From positions 1-6,648 of the forward strand of contig JAJYOS010000373.1 of NCBI GenBank assembly GCA_021796055.1: DNA of 6,648 bases. The letters are read 5' to 3'. Positions 1 through 6,521 of this stretch are shown here, in pieces. The position numbers and the translations under genes are program-made. How positions within the stretch are numbered: position 1 is the stretch's first letter; every line of letters begins with the position of its first letter. Source of the DNA: Bacteroidota bacterium. Its GTDB lineage: Bacteria > Bacteroidota > Kryptoniia > Kryptoniales > JAKASW01. The notes beneath the pieces were generated by a model that worked only from the letters and a program-made list of their open reading frames with translations, searched no databases and was not told the origin of the DNA.

Positions 1-870
1 CGCTTCCCTTCCCTCCTGGTCCGCGCTCCCGATCCCGGCGATGACAAGAAGTTCTTTGGACTGCCCCGGAGAAAGCGCGAACTTAACCTGCAAAGCTCCG
101 CACGGATTATCACCGTAAGCAAGGCTGTCCGAACATTTACCGCTCGCTACGGCGACGGGATTGGCGTAAGTCCTGTACGGACCGAGGAAGGCCTCGCGGT
201 CAGTATCGAAACCGACAACCTTCGCGCCGCATATGGCCTGATAAGTATGTCGCTCCTGGTCTTTCTCCTTGAAATTCTCCGGTTGCGATGGGACGTTTAC
301 GTTCGTGCCATGATCGATGATGCCGTCGATGACGCTCATCCGGGCGATGTATTGCACATACTGAATGTTCAACAGATCGTCAATCGCGTTCCAATTCCCC
401 GCGTACTCTAGATAACTGAAGACGCTCATATTTCGTTTCTTCTTGGACGCATTCGTGATCCTTACCTTCCATATCTCGAACGAGCGGCCGAGTGGAACGA
501 AGTATGTCACTTCTGATTTGATACCGCTGTATTGAGATTCGATCACTGTGTAAGCCGTGCCATGCCGGCAGATTGACTTGAACTTGCCGAGCGGTTTACC
601 GACGGGCTGCCATGAAGCCGACCAATAGTCTCTCGCTCCATGATCGTGTATATAAATGTACCTTCCGGGCTGATCGGCCGGTATGGAATTGAATCTGAAC
701 CGAACAAATCTTCCCATGCCGCCGGACCTGTAGAAACTGTAGCCGCCGGCATTATTAGTAACGATCGCGCCGTACTCTGTGGAGCCGAGGTAGTTGCTCC
801 ACGGTTTTGGCGTGTCGGGGCGGGTAATCACGTACTCATTATTCTTGTCGTCGAATTCACCGTATTGCAT
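1..870 (-). CDS. GH94 beta-glycoside phosphorylase, N-terminal 290 residues (3' end outside window)
   Basis: The reverse complement from ATG at 870 stays open for 290 codons to the window edge. GH94 enzymes cleave a beta-linked disaccharide with phosphate, with inversion, to a sugar 1-phosphate plus a free sugar; they are cytoplasmic and about 800 residues long. What is present is the N-terminal beta-sandwich. Family motifs are seen at residues 12-29 (EYVITRPDTPKPWSNYLG), 39-47 (NNAGGYSFY), 81-90 (DYWSASWQPV), 102-104 (RHG), 220-230 (GFDTDREAFLG), 243-249 (SGKCSDS) and 257-259 (CGA). From memory these resemble N,N'-diacetylchitobiose phosphorylase of Vibrio more than cellobiose phosphorylase. 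The catalytic Asp and acceptor-site residues lie beyond the window, so the substrate is unresolved. There is no signal peptide. The start is supported by GAGGAAG just upstream, and the gene follows the symporter by 13 nt, so the two are probably co-transcribed. Family call is firm; specificity is a guess. Confidence 0.9.
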   Translation of the reverse strand, partial: MQYGEFDDKNNEYVITRPDTPKPWSNYLGSTEYGAIVTNNAGGYSFYRSGGMGRFVRFRFNSIPADQPGRYIYIHDHGARDYWSASWQPVGKPLGKFKSICRHGTAYTVIESQYSGIKSEVTYFVPLGRSFEIWKVRITNASKKKRNMSVFSYLEYAGNWNAIDDLLNIQYVQYIARMSVIDGIIDHGTNVNVPSQPENFKEKDQERHTYQAICGAKVVGFDTDREAFLGPYRTYANPVAVASGKCSDSLAYGDNPCGALQVKFALSPGQSKELLVIAGIGSADQEGREA

Positions 871-874
871 ATAT

Positions 875-881
875 CTTCCTC
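875..881 (-). promoter_or_regulatory. Ribosome binding site of the GH94 gene, in the 13-nt gap after the symporter stop
   Basis: The minus strand reads GAGGAAG followed by ATAT and ATG. The site lies between the symporter TAA (886-884) and the GH94 ATG (870-868). It fixes the GH94 start and suggests translational coupling within one transcript. Confidence 0.7.
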
Positions 882-883
882 AA

Positions 884-2293
884 TTAACCTGTTACACCAG
901 CAGCTTCTCTCCGTGCGCCGATCTCGGATTTTATCCTATCCATTGCCGGCTCATCCAACTTATAGAAGAAGATAAGAAGTATTAGAGCAATTACGCCAGG
1001 GACCGCCGGTATAATACTCATCATAGATTTCAGGCCCGCCAGTACTCCTGCATTTTGCGCGATGTTCGCCTGGAACCCCGTCATGGCGAGTATCCAACCG
1101 GCAAACATCGTCCCGACCGCCCACCCCAGCTTATTAGACATGATCGATGCCGAATAGACCAGTCCGGTGGCTCGCCTTCCTGTTTTCCATTCGGAATAAT
1201 CGGCCGTATCGGCGTACATTGCCCAAAGGAGCGGAGAGACAGGACCGCCTGCTAACGAGCTTAGGATCTGAAGCAAAAATATCCAGAAGAGATCGCCCGG
1301 TCGGAGGAAGAAAAAGAGCGCCGTGAAAACTATCGCGCCCGTAAACAGCGCGATCGCCGCGTTCTTTCTGCCGAGCTTTCGCGAGAACCATGGGACGAGG
1401 ATGACGCCGACAAGCGAAGCAGCCTGACCCACCACGTTGAACGCTGACGCGAGCCACTCGAAGTCGTAACTGTGCAGTTTTCCGAATATCATTACCTCCT
1501 GGGTTCCAATGTAATACTTGAAATAGTGCACCGTTATGCTGAGCCTTATGCAGACAAAAAGGATCAAAAGGATCGTCACTGAGAACAGAATCACCCACGG
1601 CGTGTTCCCAACGATGTCTTTGAGATCGTTCCTGATTGAAGTCTTTTCCTTGGCAATCGGCTGTATCCGCTCGCGCGTCGATAGGAAAGTAATGACGAAA
1701 AAGACAATCGCTACTATCGCATATAAAGACATTGTCGTTTGCCACCCCTTCGCGCTGCTCCCGCCTCCGAAGTATTCCGCAAGCGGGAGCGCGGTAGCGG
1801 AAACGACTATCCCGGCAGTGTAAGCTCCGACGAATTTAAACGACGACGCGCTCGTCCTCTCATCCGGCTCGCCGCTTATGACGCCAAGCAGCGATGTGTA
1901 GGGAATATTGATGGCCGAATAAAAGAACATGAACGCGATGAAAGTCACGTATGCATAAGCCAGTTTGCCGGTAGGGGAAAAGTTAGGGGTCGAGAAGGCG
2001 AGCACCGCCGCGATCGCCAGCGGAAGCGCCATCCAGATCAAATAAGGTCTGAATTTACCCCAGCGTGTCGTTGTCCTGTCGGCGGTCATGCCTATGCCGA
2101 CATCGAAGAACGCGTCGAGGACTCTCGACACAGCGGTCATTGTGCCTGCCGCCGCCGCGGCCAGCCCGAACACGTCCGTGTAAAAAAACAGAAGATAAAC
2201 CATGATGGTCTGCCAGAACAAAACAGACGCAAAGTCGCCGCATCCATAACCCGTTTTCTCCCAGAACGACAACTTCCGACTTTCCGTTGTCAT
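884..2293 (-). CDS. GPH-family (MelB-like) sugar:cation symporter, MFS, 469 aa
   Basis: Inner-membrane secondary transporter predicted to import a disaccharide or short oligosaccharide with a cation. About twelve hydrophobic segments are visible (approximately residues 24-44, 45-65, 83-101, 112-134, 152-173, 187-205, 231-258, 278-302, 312-331, 334-359, 374-404, 422-444). GPH signatures are present: GCGDFAS (17-23) in helix 1, RVLDAFFDVGIGMTADRTTTR (from 57) leading into RWGKFRPY (77-84), and YADTADYSEWKTGRRATG (from 360) before helix 11. D20, D60 and D64 correspond to MelB D19, D55 and D59, and K388 appears to match MelB K377. N129 in NIPY occupies the MelB D124 position, as in several other family members. 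The 469-residue length is normal. AAAGGAG five nt upstream supports the start. Its pairing with a GH94 phosphorylase suggests it imports that enzyme's substrate; the sugar cannot be read from sequence. Confidence 0.93.
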   Translation of the reverse strand: MTTESRKLSFWEKTGYGCGDFASVLFWQTIMVYLLFFYTDVFGLAAAAAGTMTAVSRVLDAFFDVGIGMTADRTTTRWGKFRPYLIWMALPLAIAAVLAFSTPNFSPTGKLAYAYVTFIAFMFFYSAINIPYTSLLGVISGEPDERTSASSFKFVGAYTAGIVVSATALPLAEYFGGGSSAKGWQTTMSLYAIVAIVFFVITFLSTRERIQPIAKEKTSIRNDLKDIVGNTPWVILFSVTILLILFVCIRLSITVHYFKYYIGTQEVMIFGKLHSYDFEWLASAFNVVGQAASLVGVILVPWFSRKLGRKNAAIALFTGAIVFTALFFFLRPGDLFWIFLLQILSSLAGGPVSPLLWAMYADTADYSEWKTGRRATGLVYSASIMSNKLGWAVGTMFAGWILAMTGFQANIAQNAGVLAGLKSMMSIIPAVPGVIALILLIFFYKLDEPAMDRIKSEIGARREAAGVTG

Positions 2294-2298
2294 AACAG

Positions 2299-2305
2299 CT
2301 CCTTT
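2299..2305 (-). promoter_or_regulatory. Shine-Dalgarno site of the symporter gene
   Basis: The minus strand reads AAAGGAG, then CTGTT, then ATG at 2293. This near-consensus site with 5-nt spacing sets the start of the transporter. Confidence 0.7.
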
Positions 2306-2363
2306 GAATTGAGTGACTACTGCGAATTGTCTTAAGGCATTCTCATTTTTCAGTCACGACACA

Positions 2364-2380
2364 GACGACATAAGGTCGTC
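2364..2380. promoter_or_regulatory. Operator-like inverted repeat upstream of the symporter
   Basis: GACGAC-ATAAG-GTCGTC is a perfect 6-bp inverted repeat with a 5-nt spacer, 71 nt upstream of the symporter ATG. Its size and position suit a dimeric repressor or activator site. A weak promoter pair on the minus strand (TTGCAC at 2395-2390 and TATGTC at 2372-2367, 17-nt spacing) would overlap it. No regulator gene is in the window, so function is inferred from symmetry and place alone. Confidence 0.35.
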
Positions 2381-2387
2381 CAATTGT

Positions 2388-2411
2388 TTGTGCAACATCG
2401 AATTGCGCAAT
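2388..2411. promoter_or_regulatory. Paired TTGYGCAA motifs upstream of the symporter
   Basis: TTGTGCAA (2388-2395) and TTGCGCAA (2403-2410) occur 15 bp apart, start to start. The second sits inside the 10-bp perfect palindrome ATTGCGCAAT (2402-2411). They lie directly beyond the 2364-2380 inverted repeat, so the three elements form a compact candidate control region. A spacing of 15 bp is about one and a half helical turns, so they need not bind the same protein on the same face. Confidence 0.25.
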
Positions 2412-2514
2412 CCATCAACAGCAGCACGATCCTCGACCACCACCTGTCAATTGCACTTGATGAAGAGTTATACGTGCGTTCCTACTGGCAAGGTTGTATG
2501 TCGGTTTAGGAGTG

Positions 2515-2565
2515 GTCGAGTTGAGCGAAGCAGGAAGGGTCTCCACGATGCTGGAGCGTCGAGAC
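2515..2565. repeat. Decayed dispersed-repeat-like segment with hairpin
   Basis: The segment contains CTCCA-CGATGC-TGGAG (2541-2556), an overlapping GTCTC/GAGAC pair (2539-2543 and 2561-2565), and a direct repeat of GTCGAG (2515-2520 and 2558-2563). The string TTGAGCGAAGC (2521-2531) followed by GGTCTCC (2538-2544) recalls the CTGAGCGAAGCGAAGAATCTC type of intergenic repeat common in some Bacteroidota and Ignavibacteriota genomes. Only this degenerate copy is visible, so repeat status is inferred. Confidence 0.3.
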
Positions 2566-2775
2566 ACGCAATTACATGCTCGTACCTCTCATCGTCGAAA
2601 TAGCCGAATTGCATACCTTAACCCTCTTCTGCCAAATGCACGACGCGTCTCCGCGAGACGGAATGATCTTAGAATCTCAACAGCCCTGAACGCTTAATAT
2701 TAGAGAAGAGGGATGATTTTTTCCAGCGGGAGAGAGTTTTGTTGGCTCGTGATAAGTTCTTCTTCGGGCAACATC

Positions 2776-2793
2776 TCGTCCCTCACGGGACGA
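2776..2793. repeat. Perfect palindromic element TCGTCCC-TCAC-GGGACGA
   Basis: A 7-bp perfect stem with a 4-nt loop, TCGTCCC (2776-2782) and GGGACGA (2787-2793), sits in non-coding sequence. It is flanked by AAAT and not by a U-rich tract on either strand, so it does not look like an intrinsic terminator. The CGTCCC-n-GGGACG form resembles palindromic intergenic repeats I recall from Bacteroidota-related genomes; this window has one copy. Confidence 0.4.
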
Positions 2794-2842
2794 AATTGTC
2801 CTCCCTTGCGGCTTCATGCAAATATCGAGGCTGTCCCAAAAG

Positions 2843-2873
2843 CAGGAAAGTCGCCCCCATGCTGCCTTTCCTG
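2843..2873. repeat. 8-bp inverted repeat CAGGAAAG / CTTTCCTG
   Basis: CAGGAAAG (2843-2850) and CTTTCCTG (2866-2873) are perfect complements separated by 15 nt. A second short hairpin, GAAGC-ATT-GCTTC (2903-2915), lies 29 nt further on. Neither is followed by a T-run. They may be remnants of a repeat or mobile element; no transposase-like reading frame accompanies them. Confidence 0.3.
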
Positions 2874-3140
2874 ACTGTTCCTGGTGGGAATCCGCCGTTT
2901 CCGAAGCATTGCTTCCCGATAAGAGAGTGCGAGAATGACTTTCGCCGTTTTGAGGACAGCTTCGACAGAAAGCGAAGAAGAACGTTCTACAATTGCATTG
3001 GACTTCTGCGGAACTCGCAAAAGCGTCGCGATACGCGATAGAGAACCGTGTCGTATACACCGGCCATTTGCAGAGCTTCGAATATCACGATTGCCCCCTC
3101 CTCAGGAACGGAATATTCTTCTAACTGCCCAGACCTCGAC

Positions 3141-4133
3141 TCATCTCTGCGGATAACTTTTCATGAACGCAACCAGTTCATCGACCGCTGTGAACGCGAG
3201 CCCCGTCACGGTGTCGGCAGCGCCGTAATAGATGGCAAGCCTCCCTGTCGGCGCGTCGCACAACATAGCACAGGGGAAAACAACGTTCGGCACGTCGCCG
3301 ACGCATTCGTATTGGGTCTGCGGCGAGAGGATATAAGGTTGAGTCCGCGCGACGACCTTCCACGGTTTGTCCAGATCCAACAGGACCGCGCCCATACTGT
3401 AGACAAAACCGTTGCATGATTGCAGAACTCCATGATAAAGAAGAAGCCAGCCTTCGGAAGTCTCGATCGGTATCGGTCCGCTTCCGATCTTCGTGTACTG
3501 CCATGAATCCCCGACGGTCCCCATAACAAACCTGTGTTTTCCCCAGTAAGTCAGGTCAGGGCTTTCGCTCAGAAATATGTCACCAAAGGGCGTGTGACCT
3601 CTGTCGGACGGTCGCGAAAGGAGGACGTAATTCCCGTTTATCTTTCTCGGAAAGAGGACTCCGTTCCTGTTATAGGGGAGAAGAGCGTTTTCAAGCTGAT
3701 GAAATGTCTGAAAATCTTTGGTCCATGCCATGCCGATCGTCGGACCGTGATAGTAATTGCACCACGTTACATAGTACCTATCCTCTATCCAGACTACTCT
3801 CGGATCATAGCCGTACACGAAAGTTCCGATCTCTTCGTCTTCACATTCGAATCTCAGCGGTTCGGGGTCGATGTTCCATTTAAGTCCATCCTTGCTGAAG
3901 CCGCGATGAAGTCTCATCTGTCTCGCCCAATTATCGCACCGGAACACCCCCGCGAACTCGCCGTCGCGCGCGACCACCGCGCTGTTGAAAATACTGTTGG
4001 AAGTTGGAAGGAGGTCTCTTGGTATGACGGGATTCTTCGAGTAACGCCAGACCGGCTTGTTGTAGCCGGAAGGTTTATCCTCCCATGGCAGGTTCGGTAT
4101 TCCCTTTTCATTGATGATTTTGACGGAGCTCAT
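3141..4133 (-). CDS. GH130 beta-mannoside phosphorylase, GH130_2-like (mannosylglycan phosphorylase), 330 aa
   Basis: Cytoplasmic inverting phosphorylase that removes a non-reducing beta-mannosyl unit with phosphate, giving alpha-mannose 1-phosphate. The single five-bladed propeller domain fills the protein, and 330 residues matches the group. Motifs include [20 protein letters not shown] (34-53), VFRCD (63-67), YGYDPRV (107-113), [14 protein letters not shown] (154-167), LLSRPSD (171-177), [16 protein letters not shown] (179-194), LLYHGV (231-236) and [14 protein letters not shown] (301-314). From memory these are nearly those of Uhgb_MP and similar to Thermotoga TM1225. D110 matches the catalytic Asp. 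R156, R174, K215 and H234 match the phosphate-contacting set, arguing for phosphorylase over the GH130 hydrolases. Natural acceptor could be GlcNAc (N-glycan core) or mannose/glucose (mannan). There is no signal peptide. GAGGA lies 4 nt before the ATG. The gene follows the secreted GH36 gene by 162 bp on the same strand. Confidence 0.95.
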   Translation of the reverse strand: MSSVKIINEKGIPNLPWEDKPSGYNKPVWRYSKNPVIPRDLLPTSNSIFNSAVVARDGEFAGVFRCDNWARQMRLHRGFSKDGLKWNIDPEPLRFECEDEEIGTFVYGYDPRVVWIEDRYYVTWCNYYHGPTIGMAWTKDFQTFHQLENALLPYNRNGVLFPRKINGNYVLLSRPSDRGHTPFGDIFLSESPDLTYWGKHRFVMGTVGDSWQYTKIGSGPIPIETSEGWLLLYHGVLQSCNGFVYSMGAVLLDLDKPWKVVARTQPYILSPQTQYECVGDVPNVVFPCAMLCDAPTGRLAIYYGAADTVTGLAFTAVDELVAFMKSYPQR

Positions 4134-4137
4134 ATTA

Positions 4138-4142
4138 TCCTC
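4138..4142 (-). promoter_or_regulatory. Ribosome binding site of the GH130 gene
   Basis: The minus strand reads GAGGA, then TAAT, then ATG at 4133. The 4-nt spacing is short, but no other in-frame start fits the family N-terminus better. Confidence 0.55.
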
Positions 4143-4171
4143 GCGAATATGGATTTTGAAATGCGGACTTC

Positions 4172-4227
4172 CGGCTCAGGTTGGTTTTCTCTGGAGCCGC
4201 CCGCCGCTCTAGTTTTGGGCGGACGGC
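4172..4227 (-). promoter_or_regulatory. Overlapping, mutually exclusive stem-loops in the GH36-GH130 spacer
   Basis: Stem A pairs 4196-4205 with 4218-4227 (GCCGCCCGCC and GGCGGACGGC) around a 12-nt loop. In the minus-strand transcript its one imperfect position (4200/4223) is a G-U wobble, giving ten continuous pairs; on the plus strand it would be a C-A mismatch. Stem B pairs CGGCTC (4172-4177) with GAGCCG (4194-4199) and shares bases 4196-4199 with stem A, so the two cannot form together. No U-run follows either stem, so neither is a standard terminator. Position 39-94 nt before the GH130 ATG allows mRNA stabilisation, processing or an expression switch; function is inferred. Confidence 0.35.
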
Positions 4228-4261
4228 GCATCAGAATATTTGCCCGGTGTTCCCTGACTAA

Positions 4262-4280
4262 GTCTTTACAAAGACCTTTG
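4262..4280. promoter_or_regulatory. Overlapping inverted repeats just after the GH36 stop
   Basis: GTCTTT-AC-AAAGAC (4262-4275) overlaps CAAAG-AC-CTTTG (4269-4280), both perfect with 2-nt centres. They lie 16 nt or more downstream of the GH36 stop and about 130 nt upstream of the GH130 start. A 2-nt loop is too tight for a good RNA hairpin, so a DNA-binding site is the more natural reading. No matching copy is seen upstream of the symporter. Confidence 0.25.
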
Positions 4281-4295
4281 CCGCGTTATGAGAAG

Positions 4296-6512
4296 CTACA
4301 ACTTTATGTCAACATTTACACGACCTGATCTCGCCGAGACGGGTATACGCACGGTCAGTAAATGGTTGTCGTACGTGAACGCCGACTCCTTCCCGTCAAC
4401 TTTCACACTCGAAGGCATGTTCGCGACGACGGCCGCGAACTCTCCCCCTTCATGGAGTACCGTCCTGATCTCATGCGGCGTAATTTTCGATCCTATAATC
4501 GCGGCCGGAGCATTGTATTTGTCGACCAGGCCAATGACCGCGTTTCCGTCTTCAATCGGAACGATGTAGTACAGGCCGTATCCATATCCTGGGAGTGAGA
4601 ATGGGATCGATTGATTCTTGTCTGCGATGACGAGCGATTTGCTGAAATATTCATACACGGCGAATTTTCCGCCTTCTATCCCATTGACATCGGAAGGCTT
4701 AAGGCTACCCGATACTATGTTTGAATCGACGCAGTTCCAAACTCCCAGCAGCCCGATCTTCCCATCCATCGAAAATGCCTTGAATGGCTTCGGCGCGTTG
4801 ACGTTGAAGAGGCAGTCCTCCGTCGGGAGAGGAGCCATGTCAGCGCGAAGCAGCGTGCCGTCAGAATAGACGAGCGGGCGCAGGACGGAAAAGTCGTGCT
4901 CGCCGACCTTGTCGGTGATATACGTTGGACCGTCGTTGATCGCGTGCGCTATGGCGTAAATCGGCGCGGCCGGGTTGATAGACTCGAACATATCGTAATC
5001 AGGGTAAACCATCTGCGAAAAATAGATGGAGTTGTAAACCTCCTGGAGTAAATGTTGACCCGCGCGCTGGAACCAGTAATTTCTCGCATGAGCCGTATCG
5101 TACTCCGGCCAGTAGTCATCCTCGGCACGGGCGACGGCCGTCGAACCGAAATTCAGATAAGCTTCGGGAGTCATGTCCATGCAGTTGATCATGGTATCGT
5201 GAAAATATTTTGCCACGGATGCGTTGAGCGCGTCGTGAATCTCCTCCGCACCCTTGAATATCGGGAAGTTACCCGGAGACATCGCCTGTGTGACCAGCTG
5301 ATTGTCCACCTTCACGAACGAGAATCCCTGGCCGGCGAGATACTTATGAAAATCGTCATAGAATTTCGTGATCCCTTTCGAATCCGGGGTGATGAAGTAA
5401 TGCCTGTCGGCTGCCGTCTTTGCATCTCGCGGCCAGGCGAATAAATAGTCTTTGAATTCTTTCCCGAGAGGAGAATCGGGATTTATTCCGTTCCAGTATC
5501 CGTCGAGAGCATGCCAGATTCCGACGTAATCGATGTGATACTCACTCTTTAGTTCATTTATTACCGGCTTGAATCCACCCGGAAACTTCGTCGCGTCGGG
5601 CGTAAATGAATTCAGCTCTCCTTTCGTATTGTTGAACCATCCATCATCTATGAGGAACCACTTCACTGGAAAACCACCGTCGTCGAAACCTTTCGCCGCG
5701 CTGAGAAGGAGATGCTCGTTGAGCTTAGTCCCGTACACCGACGCGTTCCACGAACACCATCCGATGCCGTCGAACACTTTCGGGTAACTCTTGTTTCCGA
5801 TGAAGTCCTGACTCTTGCCTATGGAATTGAGTCCATCCTCATAAATGTCTCTGAAGAGTTTGTACGGGTTCTTTCCGAAGCCGATCGCCATCTGCGGTAT
5901 GTTCTCCTCCTTCATGCCGTCGTAGTAACTTACCGACTCGCAGCCAAAACTTCCGTCGTCCTGTCCTAGGGTGGTCCGGTAGCCGCGGCCTGAAAGCGGC
6001 ATAGCGGCACCGTAAATGCCGTCGGAATATTTCCAGTAGAAGAATTGCACGTTCCACTTCTCAAGCTTTCCGACGCTGTCGATCTTAACGGGCGTCGACC
6101 AGCAGTAGCACGGACCGTATCTCAAAAGCGAGACCCCCTCATCGAAACCCGGGACCTCCCTGAAGAAGAATCCCACAAAGTTGTTCCCGCTGTCGGATTC
6201 GTTGCCGTTCGGAGAGAGGAATAACGATACTACGTCGCCGGTCTTCCCCGGCACGACGTTTACGTCTATCGGCTTCAACGATGTTTCGAATTTAATTCTT
6301 TCGTTCGACTGCGAGACGTCTTTTATCGATGAATTGCCCGACTGCAGGAGAGGTAACCCGCCGCTCAGCCTTGCCTTTCCTCCATAATAGATGCCTACAC
6401 TTCCCCCTTCCACTCTGACCGCGCATGCGTTTTGCGAGTCTGGCTTCTGAGCAAGTGCCATTGAAGAGATTACGAGCGAGAGAGTCAGTAGTACAAATAA
6501 TTTTCGTGTCAT
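4296..6512 (-). CDS. Secreted GH36 raffinose synthase/Sip1-family alpha-galactosidase, 738 aa
   Basis: Predicted exported retaining glycosidase releasing or transferring alpha-galactosyl units. Residues 1-22 form a signal peptide (MTRK, hydrophobic core, then SMALA before Gln22) with no lipobox Cys, so the enzyme is periplasmic or secreted. Then come an N-terminal beta-sandwich (about 30-230), a TIM barrel (about 245-560) and a C-terminal beta-domain. Sip1 motifs are GIGWCSW (249-255), WFLIDDGWF (285-293), FVKVDNQ (399-405; D403 the presumed nucleophile), RAEDDYWPEYD (462-472; D465 or D466 the presumed acid/base), PDYDMFES (504-511), GPTYITDKVG (528-537) and YGLYYIVPI (645-653). Length fits the family. 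Plant relatives have RxSDDF where this has RAEDDY. Bacterial Sip1 proteins are usually called alpha-galactosidases; true raffinose synthase activity is unlikely but not excluded. AGGAG 9 nt upstream supports the start, and the gene is coupled to the upstream one. Confidence 0.9.
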   Translation of the reverse strand: MTRKLFVLLTLSLVISSMALAQKPDSQNACAVRVEGGSVGIYYGGKARLSGGLPLLQSGNSSIKDVSQSNERIKFETSLKPIDVNVVPGKTGDVVSLFLSPNGNESDSGNNFVGFFFREVPGFDEGVSLLRYGPCYCWSTPVKIDSVGKLEKWNVQFFYWKYSDGIYGAAMPLSGRGYRTTLGQDDGSFGCESVSYYDGMKEENIPQMAIGFGKNPYKLFRDIYEDGLNSIGKSQDFIGNKSYPKVFDGIGWCSWNASVYGTKLNEHLLLSAAKGFDDGGFPVKWFLIDDGWFNNTKGELNSFTPDATKFPGGFKPVINELKSEYHIDYVGIWHALDGYWNGINPDSPLGKEFKDYLFAWPRDAKTAADRHYFITPDSKGITKFYDDFHKYLAGQGFSFVKVDNQLVTQAMSPGNFPIFKGAEEIHDALNASVAKYFHDTMINCMDMTPEAYLNFGSTAVARAEDDYWPEYDTAHARNYWFQRAGQHLLQEVYNSIYFSQMVYPDYDMFESINPAAPIYAIAHAINDGPTYITDKVGEHDFSVLRPLVYSDGTLLRADMAPLPTEDCLFNVNAPKPFKAFSMDGKIGLLGVWNCVDSNIVSGSLKPSDVNGIEGGKFAVYEYFSKSLVIADKNQSIPFSLPGYGYGLYYIVPIEDGNAVIGLVDKYNAPAAIIGSKITPHEIRTVLHEGGEFAAVVANMPSSVKVDGKESAFTYDNHLLTVRIPVSARSGRVNVDIKL

Positions 6513-6521
6513 TTAAAATCG

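Larger units (their letters stand above)
2294..3140. other. 847-bp gene-free spacer between GH130 and the symporter
   Basis: No reading frame here looks like a protein. The longest, minus 3060-2677, is rich in Ser, Arg and Cys with no recognisable domain or strong start site. The stretch instead holds many short inverted repeats: 2364-2380, 2541-2556, 2776-2793, 2843-2873, 2903-2915 and 3026-3038. The part nearest 2293 should contain the promoter and leader of the symporter-GH94 unit; the part nearest 3140 should contain the 3' end of the GH130 transcript. I see no tRNA, rRNA, CRISPR or clear insertion sequence. The texture resembles decayed dispersed intergenic repeats, which is an inference. 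Confidence 0.6.

Noticed and set aside
1134..1745. 203-codon minus-strand open frame
   Set aside because: It is an out-of-frame shadow of the GPH symporter, whose frame has clear helices and motifs.
1739..2335. 198-codon plus-strand open frame
   Set aside because: Antisense to the symporter N-terminus, with Arg-rich composition typical of a shadow frame.
2422..2450. Perfect TTGACA (minus strand, 2450-2445) as a -35 box for the symporter
   Set aside because: The hexamer at 17-nt spacing is GTGCTG, which does not resemble a -10 box, so the match alone is not evidence of a promoter.
3026..3038. TCGCG-ATA-CGCGA hairpin as terminator of the GH130 transcript
   Set aside because: It lies about 100 nt after the GH130 stop, and on the minus strand TTTT appears 3 nt later (ACGCTTTT), but the stem is only 5 bp and the T-run only 4, so a terminator is not supported.
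2677..3060. 127-codon minus-strand open frame in the long spacer
   Set aside because: Odd composition rich in Ser, Arg and Cys, no recognisable domain, crossed by palindromes, and no strong ribosome binding site. It also has competing open frames of similar size in other phases.
2294..3140. CRISPR array or insertion sequence in the spacer
   Set aside because: The inverted repeats differ from one another, there are no regularly spaced direct repeats, and no transposase-like frame or matching terminal repeats are present.
3534..4328. 264-codon plus-strand open frame
   Set aside because: It lies antisense across the well-supported GH130 gene and runs into the GH36 tail; the translation has no family features.
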